From Streptococcus sanguinis SK1 = NCTC 7863 (GTDB lineage: Bacteria > Bacillota > Bacilli > Lactobacillales > Streptococcaceae), in contig NZ_GL878509.1 of NCBI RefSeq assembly GCF_000194945.1, positions 62,001-126,000 of the forward strand: a DNA stretch of 64,000 nucleotides, given 5' to 3'. The notes beneath the pieces were generated by a model. That model did not search any database, had not been told where the DNA came from, and saw only the letters and a list, made by a program, of their open reading frames with translations. Both the position numbers and the translations under genes were made by a program. How positions within the stretch are numbered: the stretch's first letter is position 1; the number at the start of each line of letters is the position of its first letter. This document shows, in pieces, positions 28,432 to 37,983 of this stretch.

Positions 28432-29682
28432 TTAGGAATACCGAACAGCCAGCTTGCTGCTTTTCGATTCTTCTACTACATTGCCTTCCGTCTTTTCAAT
28501 AACACTGACGGCCAAGACTTGACCTAGAACATTGAGGGCAGTTCGACCGGCATTGACAAAGAAATCAACCGCAAAAATCAAAGCAACGCCTTCCACCGGT
28601 AGGCCTAGCTGAGGCGCAGCTGCCAGCAAGACAACAATCGCTCCTGAAGGCACAGTCGCAGCCGTTTTACCAATCAAAGTCAAAAGCAAAACAGTGAAGA
28701 AGAGTCCTGACACAGAAAAAGCAATCCCATAAGCATGCGCAATAAAAATGGTTGCTACAGAGAAATAAACAGCAGCCCCTTCAAGATTAAAAGTGTAACC
28801 CAAAGGCACAACCAAATCTATGACATGCTCATCATACCCCTGCTTCTTTAAATCCTTCAACAGTGGCGGCAGGACAACACTAGAACTGCCAGAGACAAAA
28901 GCCAAAGTCAGAAGGCTCCAAATCCGTTGTAAACTTGTCAGATAAGGAACTCTAAAAGCAAAAGCAATCAAAGGAAAAATCACTAAAGCTAGAACCGCAT
29001 AAGCCAGATAAGTTCCTGCTACAAATTGCCCCAAACCGACCAACTTGTCAACTCCTGTCGTCGCCACATCCTTAGCAATAAAACCAAAAATACCAATCGG
29101 AGACAGCTTCACAATCACACCGACAATTTTATAAATAGCCTCAATCCAAATCTGCAGCAGCTCAACAGCTTTCTGAGTCTTTTCTTCCTTGAGACTTCCA
29201 AGCCCAAATCCTAAAAATATAGCAAAAACAATAATAGGAAGCAGAGCTCCTTCTGAAAGCGACTTGACAATATTGGAGGGAATGAAGCTAAGCAAGAACT
29301 CATCCAGCTGAATACTTTTGGCAATCCCGTCAATGCTGGCTCCCGCCTGACCGATATTGACTCCCTTACCAAAGCCCAGATAATAAGATGCAAAGACAAA
29401 AATAAAGGTAATCGCCGTCGTGACCCCAAAGAAATAGAGCAGACTCTTTGACAAAAGCTTCCCGAAAGATTTCTTACCAATCACACTGGCTACTGCTACG
29501 ACTACAACCGGAAAGACCAGCGGAATAATCACCATATTAATCAAACTGATAAAAGCTTGACCCAGAAACTGGTAAAAAGCCGAAAACTGCGGCCAAATAA
29601 GAGCAACAAGAACACCCAAAATTAAAGCAATCAAGAGTTGTAAGCCCAGAGAAACCTTTGACCATAAAGAAACGATTTTCAT
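28432..29682 (-). CDS. Dicarboxylate/amino acid:cation symporter (DAACS family)
   Basis: A 416-residue transporter of the GltP/SstT/DctA family with eight membrane helices and two re-entrant loops. Signature pieces are FVSGSSSVVLPPLL (Ser-rich HP1 loop), VVPLGYTFNLEGAAVY (NMDGT-like TM7 motif) and LIGKTAATVPSGAIVVLLAA (HP2). Likely substrates are glutamate, aspartate, serine or C4-dicarboxylates; the motif in TM7 (NLEG rather than NMDG) does not settle which. AAAGGAG precedes ATG 29682. It is operonic with the downstream ATP-grasp ligase. Confidence 0.9.
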   Translation of the reverse strand: MKIVSLWSKVSLGLQLLIALILGVLVALIWPQFSAFYQFLGQAFISLINMVIIPLVFPVVVVAVASVIGKKSFGKLLSKSLLYFFGVTTAITFIFVFASYYLGFGKGVNIGQAGASIDGIAKSIQLDEFLLSFIPSNIVKSLSEGALLPIIVFAIFLGFGLGSLKEEKTQKAVELLQIWIEAIYKIVGVIVKLSPIGIFGFIAKDVATTGVDKLVGLGQFVAGTYLAYAVLALVIFPLIAFAFRVPYLTSLQRIWSLLTLAFVSGSSSVVLPPLLKDLKKQGYDEHVIDLVVPLGYTFNLEGAAVYFSVATIFIAHAYGIAFSVSGLFFTVLLLTLIGKTAATVPSGAIVVLLAAAPQLGLPVEGVALIFAVDFFVNAGRTALNVLGQVLAVSVIEKTEGNVVEESKSSKLAVRYS

Positions 29683-29899
29683 TCCAAACTCCTTTAGTCT
29701 ATTTTGATAGCTATTTTACTATGATTGCCCCTATCTGGCTAATATATATTTTCTATGAAAGTAATAGAAGAATTTTATAGGTGAGTTGAATAGCGTAAAA
29801 AAGCCATCCAAGAAATAACTCCTGAATGTCTATTAGTTTTATCCCTATAGAATGATTCCTCTAACGAAGCATATATTATTAAAACTTTTCAAATTCCAA

Positions 29900-30343
29900 T
29901 TAGTCAATCGGTTCACCTCCGACACTTATGTAATTACCTATAATCATTTCTTCAAGATTTACACTTTCATCATCATTAATCGGTATATCCACTCCCCACC
30001 CCGATTCTTCAATATTATTGATACGCCCAAAAACATTAATATAATACTCGGGATTTGTAAGACCGCCATCACTCCATTGCGTCTCTTCCCAATCAATCTG
30101 AACTGATTCGACTTTTGGACTTTGAGCTTTCACCAAATCTATAATTTCTTGCTCATGCTTTTTTAGATAAGCGAGCTGTTTTTGCTTGATAGCTTCTTTA
30201 TCATCTTTGATAGCCTTTTTTGAATAAGCAACTTTCTGATTTTCTTTATTACTTTCTTTTTGGGTAAGGGTACATCCTCCCAGACTTACGAGCGCCACTA
30301 TTGATGAAATTGTTGCAATTATGCTTTTCGTTCGTTTTTTCAT
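29900..30343 (-). CDS. Putative lipoprotein
   Basis: A 147-residue protein with a lipobox (LVSLGGC, Cys 24) after a KKRTK amino terminus, a charged coiled coil (KAIKDDKEAIKQKQLAYLKKHEQEI) and a globular carboxy-terminal part (VQIDWEETQW, YYINVFGRIN). The pattern suggests a surface lipoprotein of unknown role. AAGGAG precedes ATG 30343. The gene is AT-rich relative to its neighbours and stands alone. Confidence 0.75.
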   Translation of the reverse strand: MKKRTKSIIATISSIVALVSLGGCTLTQKESNKENQKVAYSKKAIKDDKEAIKQKQLAYLKKHEQEIIDLVKAQSPKVESVQIDWEETQWSDGGLTNPEYYINVFGRINNIEESGWGVDIPINDDESVNLEEMIIGNYISVGGEPID

Positions 30344-30493
30344 AACGTCTCCTTAAATTTTTTGATACCACACTAATTTTCTAAAACAGCTAGTAACATC
30401 CATACTAATTTTTCAATCACTCAAAACCCAATGTTACACATCTAGTTTACTATATAAATTTTTAAAAATCTATAAATTACTAAATCTATGAAC

Positions 30494-30562
30494 CACACCC
30501 GCAAGGCAGGTGGTTTATTTTTCTTGTACCTTGGAGAGTGAGACAAGCTGAAAGCCACATAA
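30494..30562. repeat. Dispersed intergenic repeat, copy 1
   Basis: CACACCCGCAAGGCAGGTGG with a T-rich tail, then TGTACC, GAGAGTGAGACAAGCT and CACATAA. The same string of blocks occurs at 43881-43948. It lies in the 400-nt gap 30344-30744, which otherwise shows no gene. Confidence 0.6.
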
Positions 30563-30756
30563 CTACTTTTCTATCTTCAATATCTTTGCCCCCTCTTCAT
30601 TACACCTAATAGATCACTGCTAACATTACTTCAATTTCTATCAAAGAAGTTGTTCTAAAATCTTTAAAACAAAGAGATAAGCAAAATCATTAAATTGACT
30701 CTTTTAATTTCTTATATGATATAATTATTTAAAAAAACATATTAGTGAGAAATATT

Positions 30757-30984
30757 ATGTCAAAGACAAAAGGTAACAAAAAAAGAAATTCTTCTAAAGT
30801 CAAATATATCTTAGGAAGCGGAGCTTTAATTTTAGCCTCTACAGTTCTTCTGCCTAGAGTATTGAAAAAAACTAGAAATTATGTATATAAAAAACAAGTA
30901 ACACTAACCAATCATCTAAAAACTAGTTTTGATGGGAAGGACATGTTAGTTAAAAAATCTGACTATAACAAAGGTAGAAGATAA
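30757..30984 (+). CDS. Small membrane-anchored basic protein
   Basis: A 75-residue protein (ATG 30757; an in-frame ATG lies 12 nt upstream). Very basic at both ends (KTKGNKKRNSSKVK, KKSDYNKGRR) with one membrane helix (YILGSGALILASTVLLPRV). Its stop overlaps the ATG of the GTPase gene as TAATG, so the two are translationally coupled. The function is unknown; it may anchor or recruit the GTPase. Confidence 0.6.
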   Translation: MSKTKGNKKRNSSKVKYILGSGALILASTVLLPRVLKKTRNYVYKKQVTLTNHLKTSFDGKDMLVKKSDYNKGRR

Positions 30985-32120
30985 TGCAAATCAATACAGA
31001 TAATATTGCGCAGCAATGTCTCAACGCGATTAATGATAAAATTAATAATTTAAAAAGATTAAACATCATCGTCATTGGCAAATCAGGTGTTGGCAAAAGC
31101 ACACTAATTAATAGTTTGTTTAGAGGGAATTTTGCTGATACTGGACTAGGCCGACCAGTAACTCAGGAAATTCGCAAAATTGAAAAAAATGGATATCCTT
31201 TGGCTATCTATGATACACCCGGCTTTGAATTGTCATATACCCAACAGGAGAGTGTCAAAGATGAAGTCATTAAACTAATTAACAACGGTTACTCTTCTAA
31301 TGATATCAATGAGGTCATTCACTGCATTTGGTATTGTATTAATGTTGGTTCAAACCGTACTTTCGATAGTTCGGAAGTGGAATGGCTCAGAGAGTTTTCT
31401 GAGAAGAATAAAACGTCTAAGGTGCCAATCATCGTTGTCCTTACTCAATCTGTACCTAAAAAGAAAGCACTAGAAATGAAAGCTCATGTTGAGCAGGAAA
31501 ACTTAGATGTTTGTAAAGTTGTGCCAATTTTAGCTCAGGATATGGATTTTGATGAGGAATATGTCGCTAAAGCTTTTGGATTAGATACTTTGATTGATGT
31601 AATGTCTGAGGTCTTGCCAACTGAACTACAGGATACACTGCAAAACATCCAAAAAGTATCTCTGGAATCTAAAAAAAAACATGCTAGGGCAGTCATTGCA
31701 ACTGCAGTAGCAGCAAGTTTTGGTGAAGGTTTCGCTCCAGTTCCTTTTGCGGATGCCTTCATGCTTGTGCCGACCCAGATAAGCATGATTACTGGCATTA
31801 CTGTAATTTTTGGGCTTGATATAAATAAAACTTTTCTAACCGCCTTTGTATCCTCAACTTTAGGATCAGGGGGAGCAACATTCCTTGGAAAAACAATTGT
31901 CTCTAATATACTGAAATTTATCCCAGGAGTAGGCACAGCAGTTGGCGGAACGATTTCTGGAACCACTGCTGGATTAATTACAACAGCTTTGGGTGAAGCT
32001 TACCTGTTTTTAATGGAACAAATATTTAAAGGAGAAATAAGCAAAGAAGCACTATCTACTCCTGCCGGACAAAAACAAATGACAAAACTCTTTAGAGAAC
32101 GATTATCTAAAAAAAGATAA
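30984..32120 (+). CDS. GTPase with DUF697-like membrane-associating domain
   Basis: A 378-residue protein. The G domain has G1 GKSGVGKST, G3 DTPGF and a G4-like VLTQS in place of NKxD. The carboxy-terminal third has Gly/Ala-rich hydrophobic hairpins (AVIATAVAASFGEGFAPVPFADAF, FIPGVGTAVGGTISGTTAGLI) typical of DUF697/YeeP-YfjP type GTPases that insert into or sense membranes. It is preceded by a coupled small membrane protein and followed by a terminator, forming a two-gene cassette. The cellular role is unknown. Confidence 0.8.
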   Translation: MQINTDNIAQQCLNAINDKINNLKRLNIIVIGKSGVGKSTLINSLFRGNFADTGLGRPVTQEIRKIEKNGYPLAIYDTPGFELSYTQQESVKDEVIKLINNGYSSNDINEVIHCIWYCINVGSNRTFDSSEVEWLREFSEKNKTSKVPIIVVLTQSVPKKKALEMKAHVEQENLDVCKVVPILAQDMDFDEEYVAKAFGLDTLIDVMSEVLPTELQDTLQNIQKVSLESKKKHARAVIATAVAASFGEGFAPVPFADAFMLVPTQISMITGITVIFGLDINKTFLTAFVSSTLGSGGATFLGKTIVSNILKFIPGVGTAVGGTISGTTAGLITTALGEAYLFLMEQIFKGEISKEALSTPAGQKQMTKLFRERLSKKR

Positions 32121-32152
32121 TACACCAAGATTTTGAATCTTGGTGTATTTTT
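32121..32152 (+). terminator. Terminator after the GTPase gene
   Basis: TACACCAAGATT-TTG-AATCTTGGTGTA followed by TTTTTA: a perfect 12-bp stem. Confidence 0.93.
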
Positions 32153-32260
32153 AGGTTAAATTCCTTTTTACATAAAAAAAGACATCCAAGAGAAAACTTT
32201 TGAATGTTAGTAAAGTTTGATAACTCCATTGATTCTACCAGTAAACTGGGAATGATAATA

Positions 32261-32773
32261 CTATAGATTCCTTATCTCAAATACTGCTGTATGCACCCAC
32301 TCATTATTAATTTGTAAATCATTTTCTATAATCCTAATAAAAGTGAAACCATTTTTCAAAAGCACTCTCTTAGAGGACAGATTATCCGTTGCTGTTCCCG
32401 CAATGATTCTATTTAAACCATAAGTATGAAATGCCTTGTCTAAAACGAGTTTAACCGCTTCGCTTGCATAGCCTAAATTAGTAACATTTTCTCCAATCCT
32501 ATATCCAAGTTCTGCTGTTTTTCTATCACTCCCTAAAACACTTAAATTGATCCTTCCGACCATATCGCCTTGCACATCTCTAATAAGATGCATGTATACG
32601 TTATGATTATCTTGTTCAGCTAACAATTCTGCTGTAATTTCCTTAAAACTTTCTGGATCAAAAAAGTTACCTGGTCTAGGAGGTAAATTTCGCTCAAAAT
32701 ACTCCCGATTTTCTTTTTCAAAAGAATATACATCTATACTATTTTCTTCAGACATCAGCTCTAAACTTATCAT
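32261..32773 (-). CDS. GNAT acetyltransferase, RimJ/RimL type
   Basis: A 170-residue N-acetyltransferase. Motif A/B features are ELGYRIGENVTNLGYASEAV (acetyl-CoA loop) and GLNRIIAGTATDNLSSKRVLLKNGF. It probably acetylates a protein amino terminus or a small amine. ATG 32773 (GGGAG upstream) is preferred to the upstream in-frame start. It is the last gene before the leftmost rpsI-derived site. Confidence 0.85.
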   Translation of the reverse strand: MISLELMSEENSIDVYSFEKENREYFERNLPPRPGNFFDPESFKEITAELLAEQDNHNVYMHLIRDVQGDMVGRINLSVLGSDRKTAELGYRIGENVTNLGYASEAVKLVLDKAFHTYGLNRIIAGTATDNLSSKRVLLKNGFTFIRIIENDLQINNEWVHTAVFEIRNL

Positions 32774-32970
32774 TGTAAAACATCTCCCATCATTATCTAC
32801 ATTCAAATTTTCTTATCTTTACACAAAATGAAATTTACAGAATTCAAACAAATACTTTTATTTTTTCATATCGTTTTTACATTATAACACAAAAGACTAT
32901 TAACAAAATAATATTCAAGATCAAGGTAAAACTAAGGTGTATTTTGAGGTGAATTTTTCAAAAAAACATG

Positions 32971-33006
32971 AAAAAAGCACCCCGTATGTTGGATACGAAA
33001 TGCTTT
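32971..33006 (-). terminator. Terminator associated with rpsI 3'-end copy A
   Basis: The minus strand reads AAAGCATTTCGTAT, a 5-nt loop, ATACGGGGTGCTTT then TTT. It sits where the rpsI terminator would sit relative to this copy, 22 bp past the duplicated stop codon. Confidence 0.7.
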
Positions 33007-33038
33007 CAATAAATGTAAATAAGTTTTAACGTTTACTA

Positions 33039-33076
33039 AATTGTGATGCTTTACGAGCTTTCTTAAGACCTGGTTT
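33039..33076 (-). repeat. Attachment-site copy A (rpsI 3' end)
   Basis: A 38-bp core, identical to 37825-37862 and to the 3' end of rpsI at 48292-48329. On the minus strand it encodes [13 protein letters not shown] and continues to SKR-stop (TAA at 33027-33029). Homology to rpsI ends abruptly after GGTTT. It is read as the oldest displaced 3' end of rpsI and as the outer boundary of the accreted elements. Confidence 0.9.
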
Positions 33077-33227
33077 GGAAAGTATGAGTTTCAGTTGGAC
33101 TAAAAACAGCGTAATATCAAGGTTTTTCAGAACGATATCTACTGATTAATTTCATAAAATTTGAATCAATATTTTTTAAATAAGGAAATTTCTTAGCGCA
33201 TAACTTTCAATCCTATCCTCTTCCTTC

Positions 33228-34175
33228 TTATCCTAATAAAGTTTGTAATATTGGAATAACAACGATAAATAGAACCGTACTTAGAGTCACTACATTCGTA
33301 GAGAATTCCACATCTCCTTTTCCTTGATTAGCAAGGATCGGGAGAACGGCTAGAGCTGGTGTCGCGGACTGAATCATAAAGGTCTTAAATTCTACTGTTG
33401 CCATATTTGGGGAAAAGAACTTCAATACAAGAAGCATGATCAGAGGAGCTAGGATAAAGCGCCCAACCAAAGTGACAATTGTATCTTTATCAAAAGCAAT
33501 GGTATTCAAGCCTGCCTTAGCAAGAACGATACCAATATAAATCAGAGATAGGGGAGTGACGATATTTCCAACATAGGTCAAGGTATTCGTTGCGAAATCT
33601 GGAATAGGAATTCGGAGAATCAAAAATAGTAGGGCGACAAGAAAACCTACAAGCGGAGCTGGTAGCAATTTCTTCCAGTCAAATTTAGTTGTCTCCTTGC
33701 TTTGACCCGATTTACTGTCGCTCGTCATCAAATACACGCCCAATGTCCAGGTGGAAATCGTATTGGTGATATAGTAAATTAAGAAATAAGGAAGAGCCTG
33801 ATCCCCAAAAAGAGCAACGTTTAATGGTAAACCGATAAAAATAGTATTGGCATTCACAAAGGTATTAATCATGGTCCCTCGCCGTCCTGGACGGACCTTG
33901 AAAAGTATAACTGCAATATAAGCTACCATATATCCTAAGATAAATGCCACAAAAGTATAAAGGAGGCCTCCAGAAAGACTGATTAGTTTATCTAGTGTTA
34001 GGTATTTCATCACCGACACAAAAATTGACGCTGGCAAGGCTACATTCATGATCAAACGAGACAGATTGGGACCAAAGTCATCTCCAAACCATCCCCTCAC
34101 CTGAAGAATATACCCCAAAACAATAATAGCGATAATCGGAATGATACTCGTAATCGAGGTTAAAAAGAGTGACAT
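33228..34175 (-). CDS. mleP: Malate permease, auxin efflux carrier (AEC) family
   Basis: A 315-residue membrane transporter with about ten helices in two inverted halves (LFLTSITSIIPIIAIIVLGYIL, LMNVALPASIFVSVMKYL, then LILRIPIP and FMIQSATPALAVLPILANQ). It is the AEC type found beside malolactic enzymes. It imports L-malate, probably exchanging lactate. ATG 34175 has AAAGGA upstream. It follows the malolactic enzyme gene by 76 nt on the same strand. Confidence 0.9.
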   Translation of the reverse strand: MSLFLTSITSIIPIIAIIVLGYILQVRGWFGDDFGPNLSRLIMNVALPASIFVSVMKYLTLDKLISLSGGLLYTFVAFILGYMVAYIAVILFKVRPGRRGTMINTFVNANTIFIGLPLNVALFGDQALPYFLIYYITNTISTWTLGVYLMTSDSKSGQSKETTKFDWKKLLPAPLVGFLVALLFLILRIPIPDFATNTLTYVGNIVTPLSLIYIGIVLAKAGLNTIAFDKDTIVTLVGRFILAPLIMLLVLKFFSPNMATVEFKTFMIQSATPALAVLPILANQGKGDVEFSTNVVTLSTVLFIVVIPILQTLLG

Positions 34176-34251
34176 AGGTATCCTTTCTAAATTTCTTAAG
34201 TCCACAGCCTATATAAATCTGTCGGTATAGAAGGATAGCAGCAGAAATGAA

Positions 34252-35877
34252 TTATTTATACTCTGGATACCACTTCAAATCACGAACTGCTTTGGCCATA
34301 TCTGTTTCCTTAGCGCGTGCAAGACCTTGCTCTTGCGCTTTTTTAGCGACTGCTTCCGCTACTTTAATAGAAACATCTGCTACATATTTGAACGGCGGCA
34401 AAACAGGAGCTCCTGGTTGGCCTGGATTGACAATACCACTCAATGAATGAGCCGCTGCTCCAATCATTTCATCAGTCAAAAGACTTGCTTCAGAAGCCAG
34501 CATACCTAGACCAAGACCTGGGTAAATCAAGGCATTATTTGCTTGACCAATCACATAGTCTACACCTTTATAAGAAACCATATCAGCAGGAATTCCCGTT
34601 GCAACAAACGCTTTGCCATCTGACCATTCGATCAAATCTTTGGCACTTGCTTCTGCCAATTTGGTTGGATTTGACAAGGGGAAGATCATTGGACGTTCTG
34701 TGTTTTCACACATAGCTTCTACTACTTCTTTAGTGAAGGTATTAGGTTGAGTTGACGTTCCTACAAGAATGGTTGGCTTCACAGTCTTCACTACTTCAAG
34801 CAGGTCAGTCAACTTGTCTGCGTTAGTAAAGTCAACACGTTTCTTAGCAAACGGTTTTTGCTCAGGAGTTAGGTCATCCATGTCATCAAAGAGAAGTCCT
34901 TGCTTATCAACCATAAAGAAGCGCTTATAGGCTTCTTCTTCAGAAAGACCTTCACTAACCATTTCACGAAGAACACGAGAAGCAATCCCTGCACCAGCTG
35001 TTCCCCCACCATAGCAGAGATAAACTTGATCTGTTAATTTTTCGCCACTAATATCTAGTGAACCAAAGATGCCACCTAAGGTAACGATTCCTGTACCTTG
35101 AATATCATCGTTAAAGGTTGGAATTTGTTTTCGGTATTTTTCAAGAATATTGGCAGCATTCAAGCGACCGAAGTCTTCCCAGTGAAGGTAGAGTTTAGGA
35201 AAGAGACGTTCTGCTGTTTGAACGAATTGGTCAATGAAGTCGTAGTAACGATCTCCGCGAACCCGTTCGTGACGATTCCCTAAGTAATTAGGATTGTTAC
35301 GAAGTTCTTCACGGTTAGTCCCTGCATCAATGACTAAAGGAAGAACCATAGAAGGATCGATTCCAGCAGCACCCGTGTAGACCATTAATTTCCCAACAGA
35401 AATATCGACACCATTTGTTCCCCAGTCTCCAATTCCAAGGATTCCTTCTGCATCTGTTACAACAATGAGACGAATCTCGCGATCACCAGCAGCATTTTTC
35501 AAAGTGGTTTCAATATTTTCAGGATGATTGATATCAAGATATCCCGCATATTGTGGATCTACAAAGAGGTCACTATAGCCTTCAATGGTATCTGCAATGG
35601 TTGGATCGTATACAATTGGATTGAATTCCTCCAAATGTTGAGAAAAGAGGTAATAGAAAAGAGTCCGGTTGGTATTAAAAATTTCCATTAGGAAAAGACG
35701 CTTTTCCAAATCATTGGCTTTTGTTTGCATTTGCGCATAAGTTTGCGCCGCTTGTTCTTCAATGGTTTGAACATAAGGTGGCAATAAACCAATAAGACCA
35801 AGTTCCTTCCGCTCCTCTAAGGTAAAGGCAGTCCCTTTATTAAGGAAAGGATTGTTTAAAATATCATGTGCAGTCAT
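34252..35877 (-). CDS. mleS: Malolactic enzyme
   Basis: A 541-residue NAD- and Mn-dependent enzyme converting L-malate to L-lactate and CO2, which raises pH and gives a proton-motive gain. It has the malic enzyme architecture: [37 protein letters not shown], the metal site [10 protein letters not shown], the NAD fold [14 protein letters not shown] and [12 protein letters not shown]. The length matches lactic-acid-bacterial MleS. AGGAGG precedes ATG 35877. It is divergent from the regulators and lies between two rpsI-derived sites, so it appears to be acquired cargo. Confidence 0.95.
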   Translation of the reverse strand: MTAHDILNNPFLNKGTAFTLEERKELGLIGLLPPYVQTIEEQAAQTYAQMQTKANDLEKRLFLMEIFNTNRTLFYYLFSQHLEEFNPIVYDPTIADTIEGYSDLFVDPQYAGYLDINHPENIETTLKNAAGDREIRLIVVTDAEGILGIGDWGTNGVDISVGKLMVYTGAAGIDPSMVLPLVIDAGTNREELRNNPNYLGNRHERVRGDRYYDFIDQFVQTAERLFPKLYLHWEDFGRLNAANILEKYRKQIPTFNDDIQGTGIVTLGGIFGSLDISGEKLTDQVYLCYGGGTAGAGIASRVLREMVSEGLSEEEAYKRFFMVDKQGLLFDDMDDLTPEQKPFAKKRVDFTNADKLTDLLEVVKTVKPTILVGTSTQPNTFTKEVVEAMCENTERPMIFPLSNPTKLAEASAKDLIEWSDGKAFVATGIPADMVSYKGVDYVIGQANNALIYPGLGLGMLASEASLLTDEMIGAAAHSLSGIVNPGQPGAPVLPPFKYVADVSIKVAEAVAKKAQEQGLARAKETDMAKAVRDLKWYPEYK

Positions 35878-36247
35878 AGTGCAACCTCCTTTTTGATAAT
35901 ATTATACCACTTAATATGTATCTTGAGACGAACTTTGTTATTTAAAAAATATAATCCTTGGTGTATATGTTATAATGAGTCTAGAAGTAAAGTGTTATTG
36001 AAAACTCTTTATTCTGTAGATTATTACTCAAAGCACCATTTTGTGATTCTTTAACCTCTTTATGTTATAAATTTCTATACTCATAAGATTTTCGGTAATC
36101 GCTCTTTACCATCGGACAAATAAAGCCATACTAAAATATAAATCCATAAGGCAAATTACAATAGATAAATATCATTTAAGTTTTTTATACAATACTTCGT
36201 ATTTTTTAAGGTGTTTTTTTGTCATACAAAACTTGTATTCTATTTAT

Positions 36248-36598
36248 ATGACAACTAAAAACTATTTACAACAATATATTTCCAAAAAAGTGAAATATTT
36301 TCGAACACAAAACAAAATGAGCCAGGAAGAACTTTCGGAACAAGCGGGACTTGGGCTTAAGTATATCAACCAACTCGAAAACCAAAATGTGAATCTGACC
36401 ATTCACAGTCTTGAAAAAGTGATTGACGCCCTAGAGATGACCCCAGAGGAATTTTTCAATTTTGATAGCCTTGAATCAACCTCTGATAAGACCGACAATC
36501 TTTCACTCAAAAGAATCAACATGAAGATTAAACAGCTCCCTATTGATAAACGAGAAAAGATGTTGGTCATTTTTGAAAGTATCTTAGATAACCTTTGA
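36248..36598 (+). CDS. XRE family regulator
   Basis: A 116-residue protein. The helix-turn-helix is YFRTQNKMSQEELSEQAGLGLKYINQLENQ, and the carboxy terminus has a short helical region (MKIKQLPIDKREKMLVIFESIL). It probably binds the divergent mle promoter region; the adjacent gap has AATAC-TTC-GTATT and ATAC-7-GTAT dyads. No ribosome binding site is visible. TATTCT lies 6 nt before ATG 36248, so a leaderless transcript is possible; the in-frame TTG 36233 is an alternative start. The 35878-36232 gap otherwise contains only AT-rich promoter-like DNA. Confidence 0.8.
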   Translation: MTTKNYLQQYISKKVKYFRTQNKMSQEELSEQAGLGLKYINQLENQNVNLTIHSLEKVIDALEMTPEEFFNFDSLESTSDKTDNLSLKRINMKIKQLPIDKREKMLVIFESILDNL

Positions 36599-36725
36599 TA
36601 TCCCTGACTCACTTACATTTTAACCGGTGAATACTCGTATAGTCAAATTGTAGGATACGGATAAAAAGTATTTATCTGGTGATTTCCACTTATTTTCCTT
36701 CTCCAACTAATGAAAGTGAGCCCAT

Positions 36726-37604
36726 ATGAATTTAAAAGATCTACAATATTTTTATGACCTCTGCCAGCTTCAATCCTATACGGAAGTAGCAAAACAACAT
36801 AAAGTCAGCCAACCATCTATTTCTTATGCCATCAAGCGCTTAGAGGAATCTTTTAATTGCAAATTGATTCACCATGATCCTTCACATCGCTCCTTTAAAC
36901 TAACTAATCAAGGACAAATCCTTCTGAAGCATACAGAACTGATTTTACCTGAGGTCATTTCTACTCGCAAAGAAATTAATCGCTCTTTGGCGCATTGCTC
37001 TACTGTAGGATTCCCTCCTATTATCATTCAGTATCTTTTCTCTGTCTTAAATAAAGAAACTGAATTTGATTTTTTAAAAAAGGTACGTCCTATTCGTGGT
37101 GGATCCGTAGAATTATTAAACCTTCTCCTTAAGGGAGAACTAGATGCGAGCTTACTCGGATTGATTGAACCACTCAATCATCCTTCAATAGAGACACATG
37201 AACTCTTTCATAAAGAACTGTATGTCGTTTTATCTAAGAACCATCCTCTTGCTACTGCTCTTTCCCTCACTTTTGAAGATTTAGTAGATCAATCCTTTAT
37301 ACTTTTAGACGAACACTTTGTTCACCTGAAAGCTTTTGAACTACTTAATCAAAAGCATCAAAACAAGGCAGAAATATTCTTCAAGAGTGACGACATTGTC
37401 ATCATTAAAGAACTTTTAAAGAAAGGGATTGGCGTTAGTTTACTGGCTGATATCGCACTTTCTGATGAAGATGATGATTTAATAAAAATCCCTCTAATAC
37501 CGGAGGACCAGATAACATTTACAGTTTATTACGCTTATCTCAAATCAGCTACACTGTCATCAGAAGTAGAAGCCTTATTTAATCTCATTAAATCATATGA
37601 ATAG
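36726..37604 (+). CDS. mleR: LysR family regulator, probable malolactic activator
   Basis: A 292-residue LysR-type regulator: amino-terminal HTH (LKDLQYFYDLCQLQSYTEVA, VSQPSISYAIKRLEESFNC) and a carboxy-terminal two-lobed effector domain (VRPIRGGSVELLNLLLKGELDASLLG). MleR activates mle genes in lactococci and S. mutans in response to malate; position in the same module supports that role here. The Shine-Dalgarno is weak. A strong terminator follows. Confidence 0.85.
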   Translation: MNLKDLQYFYDLCQLQSYTEVAKQHKVSQPSISYAIKRLEESFNCKLIHHDPSHRSFKLTNQGQILLKHTELILPEVISTRKEINRSLAHCSTVGFPPIIIQYLFSVLNKETEFDFLKKVRPIRGGSVELLNLLLKGELDASLLGLIEPLNHPSIETHELFHKELYVVLSKNHPLATALSLTFEDLVDQSFILLDEHFVHLKAFELLNQKHQNKAEIFFKSDDIVIIKELLKKGIGVSLLADIALSDEDDDLIKIPLIPEDQITFTVYYAYLKSATLSSEVEALFNLIKSYE

Positions 37605-37647
37605 AAAAAGACTCTAACTATCAACTACCTGATAGCTAGAGTTTTTT
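37605..37647 (+). terminator. Terminator after mleR
   Basis: AAAAAGACTCTAACTATCA, a 6-nt loop, TGATAGCTAGAGTTTTTT: a long, nearly perfect stem with a U tract. Confidence 0.92.
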
Positions 37648-37760
37648 ACATTATAGGTATTAGACTAAAGCACGAAGAAATAGAATATGATCGCCGAATT
37701 TTTCATTTACCTGATACCATTCAACGAGATTCCCAATTATAAATCTACAAAGTGTCGATA

Positions 37761-37788
37761 AAAAAGAACACCCCGAAAGGTGCTCTTT
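37761..37788 (-). terminator. Terminator associated with rpsI 3'-end copy B
   Basis: The minus strand reads AAAGAGCACC-TTTCGG-GGTGTTCTTT then TTTATC, 25 bp past the duplicated rpsI stop in copy B. It differs in sequence from the terminators of copies A and C. Confidence 0.8.
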
Positions 37789-37824
37789 GTATGTACTGTA
37801 ATTCTCTCGAATTAACGTTTACTA

Positions 37825-37862
37825 AATTGTGATGCTTTACGAGCTTTCTTAAGACCTGGTTT
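37825..37862 (-). repeat. Attachment-site copy B (rpsI 3' end)
   Basis: Identical 38-bp core to copies A and C, again followed by codons for SKR and a TAA stop (minus strand, TAA at 37813-37815). It shares the AGT AAA CGT codons with copy A, whereas rpsI itself has TCA AAA CGT. It is read as attL of the younger element and attR-like boundary of the malolactic module. Confidence 0.92.
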
Positions 37863-37964
37863 TTTCTACATTATGATATTTATGGTAAATTATCACTAAA
37901 ATCAAGTAATTTTAAGAGATAAATCCTCAATATTTACATATATAATCCTTTTGAAAATCGAGAG

Positions 37965-37983
37965 GTTATCAAAGGGTTATCAC
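37965..37983 (+). repeat. Integrase arm-type repeats, left end
   Basis: GGTTATCA at 37965-37972 and again at 37976-37983, an 11-bp period (one helical turn), 103 bp inside core B. The same doublet occurs 101 bp inside core C. These are candidate arm-binding sites of the tyrosine integrase. No gene is seen in 37650-38193. Confidence 0.7.

Noticed and set aside
33039..33227. Search for GGTTATCA arm sites beside att copy A
   Set aside because: None was found, so the malolactic interval is not claimed to encode its own integration system.
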